This document shows positions 41,536 through 43,298 of a stretch of DNA of 43,298 nucleotides, in pieces. Every line of letters begins with the position of its first letter. Position 1 is the first letter of the stretch. The DNA is from Cellvibrionaceae bacterium (GTDB lineage: Bacteria; Pseudomonadota; Gammaproteobacteria; Pseudomonadales; Cellvibrionaceae): NCBI GenBank assembly GCA_021151525.1, contig JAGKXD010000025.1, positions 1 through 43,298 on the forward strand, given 5' to 3'. The notes beneath the pieces are model-generated. The model was not told the origin of the DNA. It saw only the letters and a list, made by a program, of their open reading frames with translations, and did not search any database. A program made the position numbers and the translations under genes.

Positions 41536-41838
41536 TATTCTGTACCAGCGGCCTTTATTGGCCGCTGGCATATAAATCTCTGCCGAGCTTGTGGTTTTAG
41601 TTTTTATGTGAATATTTCACAAATCCCCATCCTCTTTCCTCACATACTCCCACCCCCAAAACACTTATCTTTATCTCTGTAGCAGGGATTCAACAGGGAG
41701 CGGTGTGCGGAGCCTTCCCGAGTGAGTTTCGTCGGTCATGGATAGATCACCCGGTTACACTGATTTTGGCGACAGCACAATTGTTTCTTTTACCTAACTA
41801 GCTTGTTGGGTTTAATTCACCCTAATTGTTAAGGAATG
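41536..41838. other. About 300-bp gap before the small exported protein gene
   Basis: Apart from the hairpin at 41545-41568 and a short palindrome TGTGAA-TAT-TTCACA (41607-41621), no gene is seen. The stretch 41680-41775 is unusually rich in GGG, CCC and GTCG/CGAC complementary pieces and more GC-rich than the rest, and could encode a structured leader RNA. I could not assign it to a known riboswitch class. Confidence 0.35.
41545..41568 (+). terminator. Hairpin after the small lipoprotein gene
   Basis: CCAGCGGCC (41545-41553) and GGCCGCTGG (41560-41568) form a perfect 9-bp stem with a 6-nt loop, 9 nt after the stop. There is no T run, so termination may be weak or Rho-aided. Confidence 0.5.
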
Positions 41839-42156
41839 ATGAAGATGTTTAGATTAGCCCTAACCCTTGTCTTATTTTCGCTATCAATTCATTCATACAG
41901 CGCGCCAGTAAATGCAGATTGCCTAGCAGCAACTAAAACCACGCAAAACGAAATACATCACTCAATGTTGTGCACTACTGTTGATGACAAGGGCGAAGCC
42001 AAAAACAAAACTTCTGGCACTCCAGGGAATGAGGTACTAACGCAAATGCGCTTAAGCCAACGACAACCTTCCGCTGCAGAATCCCTGATGGCGATGTTTT
42101 TCATTCCAGGGTTAATCTTGCTGTGGATTGCGCGCTTTGCGAAATCCAACAAATAA
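41839..42156 (+). CDS. Small exported or membrane protein, uncharacterised
   Basis: The roughly 105-residue product has a signal peptide (MFRLALTLVLFSLSIHSYSA), a 60-residue polar segment with two cysteines (DCLAA, MLCTT) and a C-terminal transmembrane helix (LMAMFFIPGLILLWIARF) with a basic end. The layout of signal peptide, short ectodomain, membrane helix and basic tail resembles sorting-signal proteins, but no known motif such as PEP or GlyGly precedes the helix. ATGs at 41836, 41839 and 41845 are all possible; AAGGA lies just before them. It is convergent with the TraB/GumN-like gene. Confidence 0.55.
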   Translation: MKMFRLALTLVLFSLSIHSYSAPVNADCLAATKTTQNEIHHSMLCTTVDDKGEAKNKTSGTPGNEVLTQMRLSQRQPSAAESLMAMFFIPGLILLWIARFAKSNK

Positions 42157-42163
42157 GCGGGAA

Positions 42164-43186
42164 TTACTCCGGACGTTCAACTACATAACCTTTCGCGGCG
42201 AGCGCAGCTAAATAGCCATCGGTTTTGTAGAGCTCTGCCATGGGCAACATAGCAAAGGTCGATTCGTTATTCGCAAGTGCTGACTCTGCTGCGGCAAGCC
42301 ATTCATCTTTTAATAGTTGCTTAATATTTTGTACGCCTTGGTCTTGTGCAATTTCAGAGTTGAGCACGGCTGATTCACAATCTTCACGCTCATTGTGATA
42401 AGGCAAATTGCGCAAGGTTTCCAAATCGCCTTTCGCCCACGCATTGGCGCGAACACGCATTGCACCTAAATCGGTTTCTAAGCGTTCAATAGTTTTGGCA
42501 AAGCATTCAGTATCATCTAATGATGAGCTCTTGAATTTTTTGACGGTCGCACGCGCATTTTTCAATTCGTGATCAACAATCGGTTTAGTTGTTTTAATTT
42601 TGTTATTACGCACTAAGTTTTCAATCACCCAACGCACGCTGTCGTTAGGGGCCATGTCTGATTTATCGATAGACTTTTTAAACAGTTCTGTCGCCGCAAA
42701 AATGGGGCGATTTTTTTCAATATCATTATCACGGCCGATATATTTTTCTTTTAAAACCAACCAACGCGCGTATAGCGATCCCGGCAATACATCTACTAGT
42801 TTCTTGCCATTGGGATTGTGTTTAATCCCAATCAACGAAGGCAATAAGCTCACCTTACTCCAAAAACCAACCTGAACTTTCACACTGGGTTGCGTTAAAA
42901 ATTCTTGTGAGTTAGCGACCACGGCTTCAACTTGTTTTGAATGCCATTGCATATTTTTGGAGATAGGCGAGATAGTTCCCATTACCCAGAGCACGTGATT
43001 TCCTTTATAGACCTTCCATAAACTGGGACCTGGCTGCTCCCCTACCACCAAAACTTCTTCAACGTCTTCCGCTGCAGGCTTTTGCACTATTTGCTGTTCT
43101 TGAGGTGACAGTTCCTCTTGTGCAAAGCTCAGTGAACTCAGCAATACTAGGGTTAGACATAGGCCAATATTTTTTATTTGCATCAT
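42164..43186 (-). CDS. TraB/GumN family protein lacking the metal-binding histidines
   Basis: The 340-residue protein has a signal peptide (ending SFAQ), a segment VEEVLVVGEQP and then the TraB/GumN fold, starting PSLWKVYKGNHVLWVMGTISPI and ending AELYKTDGYLAALAAKGYVVERP. In family members the first motif is GTIH and the last is GxxHLxGxDGLL; here they read GTIS and MAELYKTDGYL, so both histidines thought to bind metal in Tiki-like proteases are missing. The protein is probably periplasmic and may not be catalytic. The start at ATG 43186 is chosen over GTG 43216 because the signal peptide begins there. Confidence 0.8.
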   Translation of the reverse strand: MMQIKNIGLCLTLVLLSSLSFAQEELSPQEQQIVQKPAAEDVEEVLVVGEQPGPSLWKVYKGNHVLWVMGTISPISKNMQWHSKQVEAVVANSQEFLTQPSVKVQVGFWSKVSLLPSLIGIKHNPNGKKLVDVLPGSLYARWLVLKEKYIGRDNDIEKNRPIFAATELFKKSIDKSDMAPNDSVRWVIENLVRNNKIKTTKPIVDHELKNARATVKKFKSSSLDDTECFAKTIERLETDLGAMRVRANAWAKGDLETLRNLPYHNEREDCESAVLNSEIAQDQGVQNIKQLLKDEWLAAAESALANNESTFAMLPMAELYKTDGYLAALAAKGYVVERPE

Positions 43187-43243
43187 TATGTGTACTTCAA
43201 CGTTTTTTTGTCGCACGAGTTATAACACATAAACATGACACGT

Positions 43244-43285
43244 AAAAAAACAGCTGCCAATTATTTTATTGGCAGCTGTTTTTTT
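43244..43285. terminator. Strong bidirectional hairpin at the right end
   Basis: ACAGCTGCCAAT (43250-43261) and ATTGGCAGCTGT (43268-43279) form a 12-bp stem with a 6-nt loop between A6 and T6. It most likely ends a minus-strand gene entering from the right of the window. Confidence 0.85.
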
Positions 43286-43298
43286 ACGATGATTGCTT

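Noticed and set aside
41607..41621. Crp-like site TGTGAA-TAT-TTCACA
   Set aside because: The half-sites TGTGA and TCACA are separated by 5 nt, not the 6 nt of a Crp site, and it lies over 200 bp from the next gene start.
41670..41765. Possible cyclic-di-GMP (GEMM-I) riboswitch, suggested by CAACAGGGAGC, GCGGAGCC and CCCGGTTAC
   Set aside because: The conserved GCAAAGCC core and the P2 hairpin between the two 5' blocks are missing, so the similarity is too partial.

Overview
The window looks like a chromosomal segment from a Cellvibrio-type gammaproteobacterium (Cellvibrionaceae). I infer this from the moderate GC content, serine-rich linkers in exported proteins, a large TonB-Xanth-Caul-type TonB-dependent receptor, polysaccharide-associated proteins (ExoP-C-like domain, CE20/SASA acetylesterase, alginate-export-type porin) and closest recognisable matches to gammaproteobacterial ClpB, YbiT, pitrilysin and YggN. 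No rRNA, tRNA, CRISPR array, insertion sequence, integrase or phage gene is visible. Nearly all genes are intact.

Layout. (1) 0.1-2 kb: a secreted stand-alone ExoP-C-like domain and a JmjC/cupin_8 protein. (2) 2-10 kb: a minus-strand locus of one TonB-dependent receptor and three flavin-dependent tryptophan-halogenase homologues; the middle one has lost every recognisable catalytic and FAD motif. (3) 10-16.3 kb: DUF4124 protein, clpB with a sigma-32-like promoter, two small uncharacterised proteins and the ABC-F ATPase ybiT. (4) 16.4-23.8 kb: a plus-strand set (four-repeat COG4315 lipoprotein, haem c lipoprotein, haem c/beta-barrel protein) faces a minus-strand set (ECF sigma factor, RskA-type anti-sigma, LRR protein, porin). 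(5) 23.8-30.4 kb: CapA-like protein, glycosyltransferase, TIGR03862 flavoprotein, CE20-type esterase, DUF3144 protein. (6) 30.4-38.7 kb: a pitrilysin-type lipoprotein, then a tightly packed minus-strand run DUF2884 - ECF sigma - GntR(YtrA) - ABC ATPase - ABC permease - BamE-like lipoprotein - PspC, then a Crp-like regulator. (7) 38.8-43.3 kb: a class III nucleotide cyclase with a TolB-N-like/TPR sensor half, a small lipoprotein, a small exported protein and a degenerate TraB/GumN protein.

The most promising candidate for an undescribed system is region 4. The ECF sigma gene and the COG4315 lipoprotein gene, 7 kb apart and on opposite strands, are preceded by the same ECF-like promoter (TGCAACTTT, 13 or 14 nt, CGTA). 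This suggests one sigma/anti-sigma pair controls its own operon and a putative outer-membrane redox module made of a repeat lipoprotein, a monohaem lipoprotein and a monohaem beta-barrel. An inverted repeat that can bury the lipoprotein's Shine-Dalgarno overlaps this promoter. Other strong observations are the halogenase pseudoenzyme lodged between two intact paralogues, a palindrome over the promoter of the DUF2884-to-PspC run, and paired palindromes upstream of the esterase gene.
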